64,000 bases of DNA, taken from assembly GCA_002869585.1 (NCBI GenBank), contig PKUO01000053.1, forward strand, positions 1 to 64,000, given 5' to 3'. A program made the translations under genes and the position numbers. Below, piece by piece: positions 17,985 to 25,880 of this stretch (positions are counted from its first letter, which is position 1; every line of letters begins with the position of its first letter). The stretch is from Sedimenticola sp. GTDB taxonomy: Bacteria; Pseudomonadota; Gammaproteobacteria; Chromatiales; Chromatiaceae. A model generated the notes under the pieces. It was not told where the DNA came from, ran no database searches, and saw only the letters and a list, made by a program, of their open reading frames with translations.

Positions 17985-18214
17985 AGGCCGGCCTCGGTCA
18001 GTCCGGCCTCATCGAACAGCGCCAGGGTTTTAGCCGCCTCTTGCTCGCTGATTTTATTCAGGGCATAGCCGACATGGATCAGCACATAATCATCTATAGC
18101 GACATCCTCGACCAGCGCCAGCGAGACCTCTTTGCGAACATTGCCCACAGAGACCATCGCCATATCGCTGAGGGCATCGATTTCAACTACTTTACCGGGA
18201 ATCGCCAAACACAT
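17981..18214 (-). CDS. hypC: Hydrogenase maturation chaperone HypC
   Basis: A 77-residue protein with the invariant MCLAIPGKV start; Cys2 binds the iron intermediate and the immature large subunit. It lies 13 bases after hypB and overlaps hypD by four bases. Confidence 0.96.
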   Translation of the reverse strand: MCLAIPGKVVEIDALSDMAMVSVGNVRKEVSLALVEDVAIDDYVLIHVGYALNKISEQEAAKTLALFDEAGLTEAGL

Positions 18215-18227
18215 TACGTACTAGCTC

Positions 18228-19076
18228 CTAGGCAGACATCCGCGACTCGATCCACTGATACCAGGCCTGCATCCCCTCACCGCTTCGTGCAGAGAGTTGT
18301 AGCACTTCGATATCCGGATTGACACGCTTGGCGTATTCGATGCACTTCTCGACGTCGAAATCGAGATAGGGCAAGAGATCTGTCTTGTTCAGGATAATCA
18401 GGTCAGCCGCATGGAACATATCAGGATATTTAAGTGGCTTATCCTCACCTTCGGTGACTGAGAGAATGGCTACCTTATGGGCCTCTCCCAGATCAAACGC
18501 AGCAGGACAGACCAGATTTCCAACATTCTCGATGAATAACAGGCTCTTTTCTTCCGGATTCAGGCTTTCGACCGCATGTCCCACCATGTGCGCATCCAGA
18601 TGACAGCCCTTGCCGGTGTTGATCTGCAGGGCCTTGACCCCGGTTTCGCGGATACGCTCGGCATCGTTGGCGGTCTGCTGATCGCCCTCTATGACCGACA
18701 CCCGATGTCTCGCCTTGAGATCCTCGATACTACGGGTAAGCAGCGTCGTTTTACCCGAACCGGGGCTGGAAACCAGGTTCAGCGTGAATATCCCTTTCTC
18801 CTGAAAATAGCTGCGATTATGAGAGGCGTATTCATTGTTCTTGCCCAGAATATCCTGTTCGATCTGCACCATTCTGCCCTGGCTCATTCCTGGAGCGTGG
18901 GCATGGGCTGGGCCCTGCCCGTAGTGATGATGCGCGTCAGCATGATGGTGGTGATGGTGCCCATCACCGTGGTCATGAGAATGTGCATGTCCATGGTGGT
19001 GGTGATCATGCTGATGATCCAGCCCCTGCCCTTCAATGCGGGTTTCACCTTCACCGCAGCCACATACTGTGCACAT
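18228..19076 (-). CDS. hypB: Hydrogenase nickel GTPase HypB
   Basis: The 282-residue protein begins [11 protein letters not shown], the high-affinity CxxCGC nickel motif, followed by a His/Asp-rich stretch of about 40 residues (20-61) that can store nickel. The G domain has the P-loop [13 protein letters not shown] base-recognition motif and the metal-site Cys/His in [12 protein letters not shown]. It delivers nickel to the hydrogenase large subunit with HypA. Its ATG shares a base with the hypA stop (TAATG). Confidence 0.96.
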   Translation of the reverse strand: MCTVCGCGEGETRIEGQGLDHQHDHHHHGHAHSHDHGDGHHHHHHADAHHHYGQGPAHAHAPGMSQGRMVQIEQDILGKNNEYASHNRSYFQEKGIFTLNLVSSPGSGKTTLLTRSIEDLKARHRVSVIEGDQQTANDAERIRETGVKALQINTGKGCHLDAHMVGHAVESLNPEEKSLLFIENVGNLVCPAAFDLGEAHKVAILSVTEGEDKPLKYPDMFHAADLIILNKTDLLPYLDFDVEKCIEYAKRVNPDIEVLQLSARSGEGMQAWYQWIESRMSA

Positions 19077-19417
19077 TACTCCACCTCCAATTCTTTGATA
19101 CGCATTTCATCACCACGGGTGATCTGCAATTGATAACTGCCACAATCGGGACAGGCGTCGAAACGCTGTGTCACCGCCACTGTTTTCGCACACTCCAGAC
19201 ACCAGGCCTCTCCCTGGGTCTCGATAATAACCAGTCTGGCATCTTGAGCCAGACTGTTTCGGGTCACGGCATCAAAACCAAAACGCAACGCCGACAGTTC
19301 TACGCCGGCTAAGGGCCCTATTTCGAGCCAGACCGTTTTGATCCGCTCGAAAGACTGAGTTTTTGCCTGATCTTCCAGAACCTGGAGGATACCCTCACAT
19401 ATCGACATCTCGTGCAT
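19076..19417 (-). CDS. hypA: Hydrogenase nickel chaperone HypA
   Basis: A 113-residue protein with N-terminal MHEMSI, where His2 is the nickel ligand, and two CxxC pairs (CLEC and CPDC) that form the structural zinc site. It works with HypB in nickel insertion. Confidence 0.96.
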   Translation of the reverse strand: MHEMSICEGILQVLEDQAKTQSFERIKTVWLEIGPLAGVELSALRFGFDAVTRNSLAQDARLVIIETQGEAWCLECAKTVAVTQRFDACPDCGSYQLQITRGDEMRIKELEVE

Positions 19418-19438
19418 TCAATAGACTCTGAATAACCG

Positions 19439-20623
19439 TTAGTTGATCCGCAATTCATACCCCACACAGGGATCAATTGCATTGATCAGCAATTGTGCCT
19501 GCTGCCTGAGTTCGTCGTCAGAACCTGCCTGCAGGCCGATCAGGCTCTTGGCCAACACTCCCTGGGGATGAAAATTCCATTCCGTCGGCGCCAGAATTTG
19601 ATAGCGCCGGACAATGTCTCCATCCAGTTCCACCCGATGCACTAAACGTCCCCTTGCCGCTTCTACCTGCGCCAGACCGATCCCGGAAGCTGGACTACAG
19701 GTCACAACACTACAGGTAGCCTCGTCATCCAGGATCGATTGCAGGATACCGGGCATCCTCGCCAGTTCGACCAGGCGCGCAACCAATCGGGTCAGTAGTC
19801 CATTGCCATTATCCCAGATGAGGGATTTTACCAGTCCTTGATCTATCTGGCGGGTGAAGGATGTAGTCTCAAAACACTCTCCATCCCAATTCGGGGCAGC
19901 GATAAATTCGCCATCCAGATCGGCAGTGAGCCTAGCATGCAGGTCGTCCTCTGGAAGCGATGGCAATCCAGAGATACCGCTCTTGCCAAGTCCATACCAC
20001 CCTTTTTGGGCAAGCCAACTGAACATTCGGGTGACGACACTGTTCTTTTCTGCAATCCAGGACAACAGTGCATCCTGATCATTCAACATAAGCCACTGCT
20101 CAGTCGGCAATGAGAAAATGCTGTTCTGCAGCAACATCTCCAGATTATAGACAGTTTGTAGCAGCTTATCTGTTTGTATTTGCTCTATTTCTTCCCCATA
20201 AAAAAAAGGCTTTTTACCCCCATTCAGCAGTTGTCTGGCCTCGGCCTGCAGACGGGTCACCTCTGCCACTGATGCATGATCCGGAGCCTCTCCAAGCAGT
20301 AACGGCCAATCGAGCAGAATCCGCCAGAGATGCTCTTTTGCTGTTTCCATTGCCAGCATAAATGCCCTGGCCTTGACTCTATCGAGCGAGGGTGTCAGTT
20401 CCAGCGCCTGCTCGGTGGCCTGCACCGCAGCAATGGCCTGCGCAGTTCCACAAACGCTGTATAACAGGGGCAATGTCATCAATGTCTGCTCAACACTTTT
20501 GTGGGAGAATATTTTCGGTGTCTGCAGTGGTCTGTAAGAGACAATCGAGACATCACTGACCCGGTTATCTCTCTGCATCAGGTTGATAATAATTCCACCC
20601 TCAATGCCAGAACCTGAATTCAT
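19439..20623 (-). CDS. hupK: HupK-like hydrogenase assembly protein
   Basis: A 394-residue protein that resembles a degenerate NiFe-hydrogenase large subunit. The L1-like motif is SVCGTAQ and the C-terminal L2-like motif is DPCVGYELRIN, each keeping one of the two cysteines that bind NiFe in the true enzyme. HupK acts as an assembly scaffold in hydrogenase maturation. It is the first gene of the minus-strand cluster, 21 bases before hypA. ATG 20623 has only a weak Shine-Dalgarno. Confidence 0.8.
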   Translation of the reverse strand: MNSGSGIEGGIIINLMQRDNRVSDVSIVSYRPLQTPKIFSHKSVEQTLMTLPLLYSVCGTAQAIAAVQATEQALELTPSLDRVKARAFMLAMETAKEHLWRILLDWPLLLGEAPDHASVAEVTRLQAEARQLLNGGKKPFFYGEEIEQIQTDKLLQTVYNLEMLLQNSIFSLPTEQWLMLNDQDALLSWIAEKNSVVTRMFSWLAQKGWYGLGKSGISGLPSLPEDDLHARLTADLDGEFIAAPNWDGECFETTSFTRQIDQGLVKSLIWDNGNGLLTRLVARLVELARMPGILQSILDDEATCSVVTCSPASGIGLAQVEAARGRLVHRVELDGDIVRRYQILAPTEWNFHPQGVLAKSLIGLQAGSDDELRQQAQLLINAIDPCVGYELRIN

Positions 20624-20761
20624 GCCTGTTTTTTGCCCCTATGTTCTGATCGCCCGCGAACAGCATCTCGCCAACCAACGGCTTTTTACCATGTTTGCAG
20701 CCGAAACTTCATTGATCTGGCTTGCCTTTCCGGTGATTTATTGCCTGGGCATCCGGTGCAC

Positions 20762-20775
20762 TTGAGCCCGATCAA
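20762..20775 (-). promoter_or_regulatory. Candidate FNR-type site upstream of hupK-hyp
   Basis: TTGATCGGGCTCAA on the minus strand matches the FNR consensus TTGAT-N4-ATCAA at nine of ten defined bases, about 140 bp upstream of hupK. Anaerobic control of hyp genes by FNR is known in enterobacteria. No clear -10 element could be assigned, and a single match in a 240-bp region may be chance. Confidence 0.3.
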
Positions 20776-20865
20776 TAACTCTTTGATTATTCTATTAATT
20801 CAAAATTCCTATCTGATGGACGCAGATCTGCAGAAGAGCAATCCGCACTGGATCTATCAGTACAA

Positions 20866-20898
20866 CCAAAAACACCCGCATCATGCGGGTGTTTTTGG
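20866..20898 (-). terminator. Strong bidirectional terminator
   Basis: A 16-bp perfect stem (20866-20881 with 20883-20898) whose arms end in runs of A and T, so it can act in both directions. It follows the Lys-rich exported protein gene on the minus strand and insulates hupK from it. Confidence 0.9.
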
Positions 20899-20920
20899 TG
20901 TATAGGGAGCAACGGACTCT

Positions 20921-21229
20921 CTATTTCTTGGCCTCCTTGCTGGACTTCTCCTTCTTGAGTTTATCCTTGACCTTATTCTCCGTTTTCGCCACTTCTTTAC
21001 CCTGCTTTTCAGATGATTTCTCAGCCTTTTTGATCCTGCAGTAGCCGTTTACCTTAACTCCATCCGTGCGTTCGTAGCCCCCTACCCAGGTGCAGGAAGA
21101 TTGCGCAGAACAGTCACTCTTTGACATGCCTTTGCAGGTTGCTGCGGTTGCCACTCCATGGGTTGCAAAAGCACCCAGCAATAGTGCAGTCGTCAAAAAT
21201 TTCACGGGTATATTAACTTTGGGGATCAT
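20921..21229 (-). CDS. Exported Cys-motif, lysine-rich small protein
   Basis: The 102-residue product has a signal peptide (1-29, ending GVATAA), a compact core with four cysteines (TCKGMSKSDCSAQSSCTWV...GYC) and a 40-residue C-terminal tail made almost entirely of Lys, Glu and Ser. The core should form two disulfides in the periplasm; the tail is likely disordered and basic. I do not recognise a function. An AAGGAGA ribosome-binding site precedes ATG 21229. Confidence 0.75.
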   Translation of the reverse strand: MIPKVNIPVKFLTTALLLGAFATHGVATAATCKGMSKSDCSAQSSCTWVGGYERTDGVKVNGYCRIKKAEKSSEKQGKEVAKTENKVKDKLKKEKSSKEAKK

Positions 21230-21860
21230 ATCGTCTCCTTCGATTTACTGATGTTTAGTTCCGTTAAATAGCGCAAATACAGCCTGAGGCTATAGCGCTC
21301 AGCGATTCTATCAATTTACTTATTCGCTTATCTACTAATGCAGCGACTGGTAAAACGCACTACACCAAGTTCAATAAGTTGAATTGATGGCAGAATCGAT
21401 CGGAAATTGTACACAGAGGAGTTTTTGGTGAAAGTCCCCGATAGGTTTTTTTCACATTTGTTGACAGATTTTTACCGTGATTTTTTCGCCATTATGCAGG
21501 CCTTAACTATTAAATATTTCTATAGCTGGGTGTTCGATAATCAATCTTATTGTTCGTGCATACCCCAAAACCTTTAAATCGATTCAACAAATTGGCCAGT
21601 TGAACGTCGGAACAAACTATAACCGATTGGTATAAATCAGGGTAAACATAGATAGAAATGCTATATGTGTATCTGTTAGAGTAATATCTAAATAGGTAAC
21701 TAAATCCTGCTGGCAACGTATCAGCAAGACACATGAAAATATGTCGTACCGAAATAGTATGGATACACAGAGGTGATGTACTGCTATCCAGTCTTTAAAT
21801 TATGACTTTCTAATATTTGAACTTCATTAGATCAATCGTCATTGTGAAAGGGGAGCTGCA
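21230..21860. other. 631-bp non-coding region before the autotransporter gene
   Basis: AT-rich with no coding potential I can support on either strand. It must contain the divergent promoters of the small exported protein and the autotransporter. A TTGACA near 21460 lacks a convincing partner -10 element. The right end has AAAGGGGAG as Shine-Dalgarno for the autotransporter. Confidence 0.5.
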
Positions 21861-24218
21861 ATGAAGGAATATCTACCATCCGCAACGAATCCGCATTTTC
21901 GTGGTAAGCAAAAGTTTTTTCTTTTTCTGACGTTTGTTCTCTGTCTTTTCTACAACAGCTTTGTTCATGCTGCATTAGTTTCGTCACCGAGTAGTGTTAA
22001 TTTTGGTGATGTGCCAGTCAACTCTAGCGTTTCCCGATCTCTAATCATCACACTAGACGCCAATAGCTATTTTACCGATGGTATTACAATTACCGCCTCT
22101 GGCACAGGCTTCTCTCAAACCAATAACTGTCCGTTTTCTCTGAACAGTGATACTGCCACATCATGCACGGTTACCGCGGTTTTCAGCCCCACCTCCACGG
22201 GTTCTTTTTCCGGTCAAATAAACATCCAATATACAGACGGAACCTCAGACCCAACAGTACCCTTGACAGTTCCTTTGTCAGGAACTGGCATTAAGGCAGG
22301 GTTGAGCACATCTCCGACCAGCCTGAATTTTCCCGATACCGCTATCAACACCACAAGCGCTGTACAGCTGGTAACTGTTACTAATTACGGGAATGCAGGC
22401 GCATCCATCTCCAATATCACCACTTCAGGTGATTTTACCCAGGAGAACAATTGTCCGGCTAGCCTTGCAGCAACTGAAACCTGTACAGTCCAGGTTGCCT
22501 TCGCACCCTCTGTTGCGGGAACCCGCACCGGTTCACTTACAATTAGTGGTATCGATACTGCCAGCCAAACATCCATTTCCGCTTCGACTTCCCTGACAGG
22601 CTTTGGGGCAGATCTAGCGATATCGATCTCCCCCAGTACTGTCGATTTTGGGGGCGTGGTTGTAGGATCAACCAGTGATACACAGATTATTACAATCACC
22701 AATACAAGCAATGTGGTAATCACCTTGGGCTCGATATCCGTCACCGACCCATTTTCACAAACCAATGATTGCGGAACCACGCTTGCGATTGGCAGCAGCT
22801 GTACAATCAATCTGAGCTATACGCCAGTAAGCACCGACAGCACCTCAGGCACCTTGACCATCACCGCTCAAACTGCAGACGGGGCTATTCTTGTTACCGA
22901 ACTGGCTGTTCTAACTGGCTCACCTATCGACGTTATCGGGACACTGATGTCCTACGCAGGCGACAACCCAAGTCTGCAGTCACTGGTTAACGTCATTGTG
23001 GATACATGCGCCAGTGGACGCGCAAGCGCGAGATTACAGGCCGATTGTGATGCCGTCATACAGGCAGCTATAGATGGAGATGCCAGCACTGCACTCGCTC
23101 TGGCTGAAATCTTACCTGAACGCTCCATCAAATCATCACGCCTGATGCAACAAGGCGGCCAGGTGCAGGCAAGTAATGTGGCATCACGTATCGCGGCATT
23201 ACGAGGTGGCGCCACAGGCGTATCCTTTGGTGGTCTCTCATTCCAGATCAATGGCAAGACGATGACTGGTGAACAGTTGGCCAGCCTGGTGCGTGCGGGT
23301 GATACCGGAGGCAGCGCTGGTACCGAAGAGAGCATTTTCGGATCACGCCTGGGTGGGTTTATAACCGGCACTCTGGTCAGTGGTGATAAGAGTGGCACCG
23401 AACTGGATTCCGGTCTGGATTTCAAGACCCGGGGCATAACCGGTGGGCTGGACTATCGATTCACTGAAAATCTCGTTCTCGGTGGCGCAGTGGGCTACAT
23501 GAAAACCGATACGGACCTCGACAACGACGGAGGTTATGTCGATTCAAAAGGCATCAGCCTTACGGCCTACGGCACCTACTACACTGAAAAGGGCTATTTC
23601 GTCGACTTCTCTGCAGGCTATGGACGCAACAACTTCGATCAGAGCAGGCATTTGGGATTCGACCTGACAACGCAAGGTGTGGTTGATCAGGATGCCACGG
23701 CAGATTATGACGGTAAGATGCTCACGCTTTCTCTCAGTTCAGGCTATGACTTTGCCGTCAACGGTTGGACGCTGGGACCACGTGGTAGCCTCGATTACAT
23801 CAAGACCAAGGTGGATGGTTTTGCTGAAACCCTATCCAACCCGACCAGTGATGGAGGTGGATGGGCCAGCTTTATCAACGAGACCGATCAGAAATGGCTG
23901 ACATTGCGACTGGGAGGAAAAGCTTCCTATGCGCTCAGTACCAACTGGGGCGTGCTGAGTCCCTATGCCGGTATTGACTGGTTGCATGAATTCAAAAACG
24001 ATTCACAAATAATAACCGGCGGCTTGCTTGAAGACCCGGGCAGCACACTGTTCAGCGTCTATACCGATGAACCGGATCGGAACTATTTCCAGCTCAACCT
24101 TGGCGTATCAGCTGTATTCAAGAACGGGCTTATCGGTTATCTGAATTATGACACGATTCTGGCCAATGACCGCTGGGACAGACAGTCGGTCAATCTGGGT
24201 ATTCGTAAAGAATTCTGA
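21861..24218 (+). CDS. Autotransporter with three ASH/choice-of-anchor-D domains
   Basis: The 785-residue protein has an extended signal peptide (1-38, hydrophobic core FFLFLTFVLCLFY). Three repeats of about 100 residues follow, starting near 40, 150 and 252, each of the form SPSSVNFGDVPVNSS...NNCP...CTVTAVFSPTSTGSFSG, typical of ASH-like immunoglobulin folds, with one disulfide each. A helical linker (about 355-470) precedes a C-terminal autotransporter beta-barrel (about 500-785) that ends in Phe, the BAM signal. The passenger would be displayed on the cell surface, probably as an adhesin. A terminator follows, separating it from the kinase gene. Confidence 0.85.
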   Translation: MKEYLPSATNPHFRGKQKFFLFLTFVLCLFYNSFVHAALVSSPSSVNFGDVPVNSSVSRSLIITLDANSYFTDGITITASGTGFSQTNNCPFSLNSDTATSCTVTAVFSPTSTGSFSGQINIQYTDGTSDPTVPLTVPLSGTGIKAGLSTSPTSLNFPDTAINTTSAVQLVTVTNYGNAGASISNITTSGDFTQENNCPASLAATETCTVQVAFAPSVAGTRTGSLTISGIDTASQTSISASTSLTGFGADLAISISPSTVDFGGVVVGSTSDTQIITITNTSNVVITLGSISVTDPFSQTNDCGTTLAIGSSCTINLSYTPVSTDSTSGTLTITAQTADGAILVTELAVLTGSPIDVIGTLMSYAGDNPSLQSLVNVIVDTCASGRASARLQADCDAVIQAAIDGDASTALALAEILPERSIKSSRLMQQGGQVQASNVASRIAALRGGATGVSFGGLSFQINGKTMTGEQLASLVRAGDTGGSAGTEESIFGSRLGGFITGTLVSGDKSGTELDSGLDFKTRGITGGLDYRFTENLVLGGAVGYMKTDTDLDNDGGYVDSKGISLTAYGTYYTEKGYFVDFSAGYGRNNFDQSRHLGFDLTTQGVVDQDATADYDGKMLTLSLSSGYDFAVNGWTLGPRGSLDYIKTKVDGFAETLSNPTSDGGGWASFINETDQKWLTLRLGGKASYALSTNWGVLSPYAGIDWLHEFKNDSQIITGGLLEDPGSTLFSVYTDEPDRNYFQLNLGVSAVFKNGLIGYLNYDTILANDRWDRQSVNLGIRKEF

Positions 24219-24235
24219 TAAAGAATGTGAAATAT

Positions 24236-24271
24236 GGCAGGCTATGCATCACCTATAGCCTGCCCTCTTTT
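24236..24271 (+). terminator. Terminator after the autotransporter gene
   Basis: GGCAGGCTAT (24236-24245) pairs perfectly with ATAGCCTGCC (24255-24264), followed by CTCTTTT. Confidence 0.85.
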
Positions 24272-24299
24272 CACCACTTTGACATAGGCAGGCGAAAAC

Positions 24300-25841
24300 A
24301 TGGATCAATCTGATAATGATCCAACAGTTATAAGCCCTAAAACCAGCTCGGTCTCAGGTGTTGGTTCTGATGATGAGACGGTGATCCATAAGTCAAACAC
24401 GGATGATGAAACCCGCCTCGCATCCAAGATCGAACCACAAACAATTCACGAAACCAGTATAGACCCACCTACCCGGCTAATGAATGCCTCCGTCCGGAGG
24501 ATGCAGCACTACCAATCATTTTCTCCTGGAACCCTGATACGCAACCGTTTTCGCCTCGAAAAGGAGATCGGTCGTGGCGGCATGGGCGTGGTATATACGG
24601 CACGTGATTTACGCAAGGAAGAGGTGGGAGACCAGGACTCGCTTATCGCAATAAAGCTCTTGTCAGAAGATTTCAAGGATCATCCGAAATCGTTGCGTAT
24701 GCTGCAACAGGAAACAAGAAAAACCCAAAAGCTTGCACATCCCAATGTCGTAACAGTTTACGATTTCGATCGTGATGGCGACACCGTCTATATGACAATG
24801 GAATACCTGACAGGAGCGCCGCTCACCGACTATATCAAGGCCCACGAGAACATCCCTTCTGACCTGAAAGAGGTTCTGCCAATAATCTCTGACATTGTTC
24901 ACGGTTTGGAATACGCGCACCAACAAGGCATAGTCCACTCGGATTTAAAACCTGGAAATATCTTTCTGACAGACCAAAATGTGGCCAAAATTCTGGATTT
25001 TGGTATCGCACGGGCGGTAATGATTTCAGAGGATGAACAGGCTAACGAAAAAACCAGCGATGGATCAACAAAACAATCCAGCACTCGCACTGTCTCAAAG
25101 GCCGAACCTGAACAGTTATTCGCACTGACGCCCAAATACGCCAGTCCGGAGATGTTTGATGACGCCCCGCCAGATGGTAAGGACGACATCTATGCACTGG
25201 CGTGCATTACGTACCAACTACTCTCTGGAAATCATCCTTTTAATGGCCGTCCAGCTGATGAAGCCAGGTCACAAGGGCTGGTACCATACCCCATCTCCAG
25301 CCTCTCTGAACGGCAATGGAAAGGTTTGCTTGCTGGACTTTCTTTTGAAAGAGACGCCCGGACCGCCAGCGCTGAAGAATTTCTTAGTGCTTTCCTTCCC
25401 AAGCGCAAAGAACCCTGGAGATGGGCTACACTAAGTGTAGGTGTCATCGCTGTGATTTTTACAGCGTACTTTATGACAAGACCACCACAGGAAGCGCCAC
25501 TTACAGAAGCGGAGCGTTTAATCGTAAACCAGGAAATAGAGGTTGCCAAACAGCACATGGAGGTTGGCAACCTGGGGGTCGCATTAGAAAATTACAAAAT
25601 GATTCTTGCCTTGCCACCCTACGACAAAAGCCCTCCTGGTGGAGATTTTTTACAGCATCCTTATAACAGCACGGCTACTCAAGATTTGCAGAAACTGGTC
25701 GAGAGCATAGAGAAGCAGGCCGAATTGGCGTTTCAGGATGACAGGCTGTCAGATGCTGAGGCCTTCATTCAGGCTGGCCTTGATGTTGATAAAACGAATA
25801 CAGTTCTCATAAAACTTAGAGAGCAGATTAAATCCAGATAA
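24300..25841 (+). CDS. Membrane Ser/Thr protein kinase, T6SS-linked (PpkA-like)
   Basis: 513 residues. A Thr- and Asp-rich N-terminus (1-62) has four D-x(1-2)-T-[VR]-[IL] motifs around Thr9, 27, 38 and 58. The kinase domain (about 83-365) has GRGGMGVVY (91-99), catalytic Lys119, HSDLKPGN (213-220, catalytic Asp215) and DFG (233-235); Ser replaces the Arg of HRD, so this is a non-RD kinase. One membrane helix (about 374-392) is followed by a periplasmic TPR-like tail. In other T6SSs PpkA triggers assembly by phosphorylating Fha or TssL. A PP2C phosphatase and an FHA protein are encoded in the same locus. Confidence 0.88.
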   Translation: MDQSDNDPTVISPKTSSVSGVGSDDETVIHKSNTDDETRLASKIEPQTIHETSIDPPTRLMNASVRRMQHYQSFSPGTLIRNRFRLEKEIGRGGMGVVYTARDLRKEEVGDQDSLIAIKLLSEDFKDHPKSLRMLQQETRKTQKLAHPNVVTVYDFDRDGDTVYMTMEYLTGAPLTDYIKAHENIPSDLKEVLPIISDIVHGLEYAHQQGIVHSDLKPGNIFLTDQNVAKILDFGIARAVMISEDEQANEKTSDGSTKQSSTRTVSKAEPEQLFALTPKYASPEMFDDAPPDGKDDIYALACITYQLLSGNHPFNGRPADEARSQGLVPYPISSLSERQWKGLLAGLSFERDARTASAEEFLSAFLPKRKEPWRWATLSVGVIAVIFTAYFMTRPPQEAPLTEAERLIVNQEIEVAKQHMEVGNLGVALENYKMILALPPYDKSPPGGDFLQHPYNSTATQDLQKLVESIEKQAELAFQDDRLSDAEAFIQAGLDVDKTNTVLIKLREQIKSR

Positions 25842-25880
25842 ACGCAATAACACACAATGATTTGGGCAGGAGATTTACTT

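Noticed and set aside
20583-20765. 60-codon plus-strand ORF overlapping the start of hupK
   Set aside because: Overlaps a well-supported gene antisense and has no signal or motif.
21510-21734. 74-codon minus-strand ORF in the region before the autotransporter
   Set aside because: Composition resembles AT-rich non-coding DNA, there is no Shine-Dalgarno and no recognisable domain.
24279-24284. TTGACA just before the kinase gene as a -35 element
   Set aside because: A matching -10 would fall inside the coding sequence.
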